7,006 bases of DNA from Selenomonadaceae bacterium. Lineage in GTDB: Bacteria; Bacillota; Negativicutes; Selenomonadales; Selenomonadaceae. Below are positions 5,131-7,006 of this stretch, in pieces. The stretch lies in assembly GCA_017484235.1 (NCBI GenBank), contig JAFUTM010000290.1, positions 1 to 7,006 on the forward strand. Reading direction: 5' to 3'. A program made the translations under genes and the position numbers. Position 1 is the first letter of the stretch. Every line of letters begins with the position of its first letter. The notes below the pieces were generated by a model that saw nothing but the letters and a program-made list of their open reading frames with translations, ran no database searches and was not told the DNA's origin.

Positions 5131-7006
5131 ATGATACAAAAGACATATAAAATTACAAGTAAAGCGGATTTTGTCACTTGGCTTGCAGATTTAAAGTGCA
5201 GTGATGAATATAATAATGCACACAGTGTGCTGATTAAGGGATTGACGGCACAATTTATGGATTATGATATATCTGAGGCACACGACACTATTGTAAAAAC
5301 GCTGCCAAAGGCTAAAGCTATCGGTATGTCGCTTACTTCTTTTGGCCGGAAAAATTTTAAAAAGGTTATTAATGCCACCAGATATTTTGAGCGCTATATG
5401 ATGGTGTCGTGTTGCTTCTTTGATAAGTCAGAAGTTAATATTCTTGAATGCGGCAATGATATGCTTGAAAGCGGCGAGGTCACAATTTACCTCAGAAATA
5501 AACTCAGCAAAATTCCTGACATTAAAGCCGTTGAGGTTCTCAGCACAGGCAAATCGCGTTACATTTCGTCCTTGATTGAGGATATAAGCATTGGCTATGA
5601 AGATGTGCCTTTTTTTGGTGCTGAAGCCGGCTTTGTTGAAATGAATAAAAATGTTAGTTGCAGCTACCACGATTTTCAAAATAAATTTACTACTCAAGGC
5701 GCGTTGCAATATATTCACGGCGAAAAGATGTATACTGACGGCATACTTTTGGTTGTTTACAGTGGCAAGGATTTACAAGTTTACAGTAATTATCATCTTG
5801 GCTGGAAGCCGCTCGGCAAGGAAATGAAAATTACAAAAGCTGTCGGCAGCACCTGTATTGCAACGATTGATAATATACCAGCTGTCCATATTTATAAAAA
5901 GTATCTAAATGTTGAACCGGATGATTTCTTTTTGATGAACATATGCGAGTTTCCGATGATTATCAAGCGAAATAATTGTAATATAGCGCGTATACCTCCT
6001 ATGTATGATGAGCAGGGCTGGCTGTATTTTGGTGCCGACGTACACGAGGGCGAGAAGCTGCAATTATCTTATGGCAATCCGCAGGAAGTTTTGGCGGAGA
6101 CTTGGCAGACGAGTGAACAAATGCGGCAATTTGGACCGGAGGCAATATTTCTTTATATCTGCGGTTCACGCAATATTTTTTTAAATGAAATGGCACATTT
6201 TGAGGTGGAATATTATACGAGATTCTGTCCAAATGCAACTTCTTGTTACGGCAATGGAGAAATATATAGATACAAGAATCAAGGTGGAATGCTTAATGGC
6301 GCGTTAATCTCGATTGGTATGCGTGAAAGTGCTGAGCCTCTAATGTTAAGTTGTTCGGAAGAGACCGCCAGTATGTACCCTTATCAGAATCAAAGTCACG
6401 CGTTGCCGCTGGTCGACCGCTTGGCGGCCTTCTTAGAAGCTACGACTGACGAATTGAAAGACTTAATTGAAGTCGTAAGTGAATCCAATCATAAGCTGCG
6501 CAAAATGGCGAAGGAGGCTGAGTCGGCGAACAAGGCTAAATCTCAGTTCTTGTCGAATATGAGTCACGAAATCCGCACGCCTATTAACGCGATACTTGGT
6601 ATGAACGAGATGATTTTGCGCGAAGGTAAAGATGAGACCATTTTGGAATATGCCGAAAGCATACGCACCGCCAGCAATAGTCTGCTCGGCTTGGTAAACG
6701 ACATTTTAGATTTTTCCAAAATAGAAGCCGGCAAGATGGAGATCATTCCAGTTGAATATGCAATGAGTTCACTGCTCAATGATCTGGTTAATATGATACA
6801 GAAGCGTGCCGACGATAAGGACCTGCAATTTATTGTCAGCGCTGATGAGAATTTGCCGACGGTTCTGTTTGGCGACGAAATACGCATCAAGCAGATTATA
6901 ACTAATATCTTAACAAACGCCGTCAAGTACACTGAAAAAGGCTCCGTTACGCTGAGTGCCTCATTTACAAAGAAATCTGACGATACTGCTGCGCTCAAGT
7001 TCAGTA
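5131..7006 (+). CDS. FIST-domain sensor histidine kinase (3' partial)
   Basis: The frame is open from ATG 5131 (GTGGAG at 5116-5121 upstream) to the window edge: 625 codons with no stop. Residues about 1-425 look like a FIST sensor (FIST_N plus FIST_C), with IFLYICGSR (339-347) matching the FIST_C core strand. A charged helical linker (about 433-475, likely coiled coil) leads to a HisKA domain with the H-box SHEIRTP (478-484). The predicted phospho-acceptor is H479. The ATPase domain begins after that, with N-box residues N592 and N596 in TNILTNAVKY (591-600). The G-boxes and any receiver or HPt domains lie beyond the window. No signal peptide or membrane helix is seen, so it is a cytoplasmic sensor. 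FIST domains are thought to bind small ligands, possibly amino acids; the ligand here is unknown. On autophosphorylation it would signal to a response regulator, possibly fused or encoded downstream. Confidence 0.88.
   Translation, partial: MIQKTYKITSKADFVTWLADLKCSDEYNNAHSVLIKGLTAQFMDYDISEAHDTIVKTLPKAKAIGMSLTSFGRKNFKKVINATRYFERYMMVSCCFFDKSEVNILECGNDMLESGEVTIYLRNKLSKIPDIKAVEVLSTGKSRYISSLIEDISIGYEDVPFFGAEAGFVEMNKNVSCSYHDFQNKFTTQGALQYIHGEKMYTDGILLVVYSGKDLQVYSNYHLGWKPLGKEMKITKAVGSTCIATIDNIPAVHIYKKYLNVEPDDFFLMNICEFPMIIKRNNCNIARIPPMYDEQGWLYFGADVHEGEKLQLSYGNPQEVLAETWQTSEQMRQFGPEAIFLYICGSRNIFLNEMAHFEVEYYTRFCPNATSCYGNGEIYRYKNQGGMLNGALISIGMRESAEPLMLSCSEETASMYPYQNQSHALPLVDRLAAFLEATTDELKDLIEVVSESNHKLRKMAKEAESANKAKSQFLSNMSHEIRTPINAILGMNEMILREGKDETILEYAESIRTASNSLLGLVNDILDFSKIEAGKMEIIPVEYAMSSLLNDLVNMIQKRADDKDLQFIVSADENLPTVLFGDEIRIKQIITNILTNAVKYTEKGSVTLSASFTKKSDDTAALKFS

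Overview
The window reads as a piece of chromosome from an anaerobic Bacillota, plausibly class Negativicutes. The grounds are a ysxC/engB gene followed directly by siroheme decarboxylase genes (ahbA, ahbB) of the alternative heme pathway, the moderate-to-low GC content, AGGAGG-type ribosome binding sites, and a large FIST-type sensor histidine kinase. The taxonomic call is inference from gene content; there is no rRNA or tRNA here to confirm it. All supported genes are on the + strand.

Left part (1-1474): the C-terminal end of an unidentified acidic protein, then a complete 393-residue P-loop GTPase with an N-terminal cysteine-rich (zinc-ribbon-like) region. A rho-independent terminator closes this unit. 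The GTPase resembles the DO-GTPase2 type that has been linked computationally to NTP-dependent bacterial conflict systems. The rest of its locus lies to the left of the window.

Middle (1538-4806): the ribosome-assembly GTPase gene ysxC, which carries an unusual insert of about 38 residues. Next comes a near-consensus sigma-70 promoter buried in the end of ysxC, then ahbA. Between ahbA and ahbB, whose products are expected to form one heteromeric siroheme decarboxylase, sits a two-gene type II restriction-modification cassette: a beta-class amino-methyltransferase and a BglII-type endonuclease that overlap by 41 nt. The cassette looks inserted. It separates two genes that are normally adjacent, it is bounded by an 11-bp direct repeat with one mismatch, and the right repeat copy supplies the endonuclease stop codon. 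ahbB then starts at a TTG codon 9 nt after that stop.

Right part (4807-7006): a 324-nt gene-free stretch with several hairpins, two of them perfect or nested stems that look like a dispersed extragenic repeat. It is followed by a cytoplasmic FIST-domain sensor histidine kinase, open to the window's right edge and so incomplete.

How the genes relate: ahbA and ahbB work together in heme biosynthesis. The methyltransferase and endonuclease work together in host defence and probably depend on transcription from the ahb promoter. ysxC is housekeeping. The left GTPase and the right kinase belong to separate units that extend outside the window.
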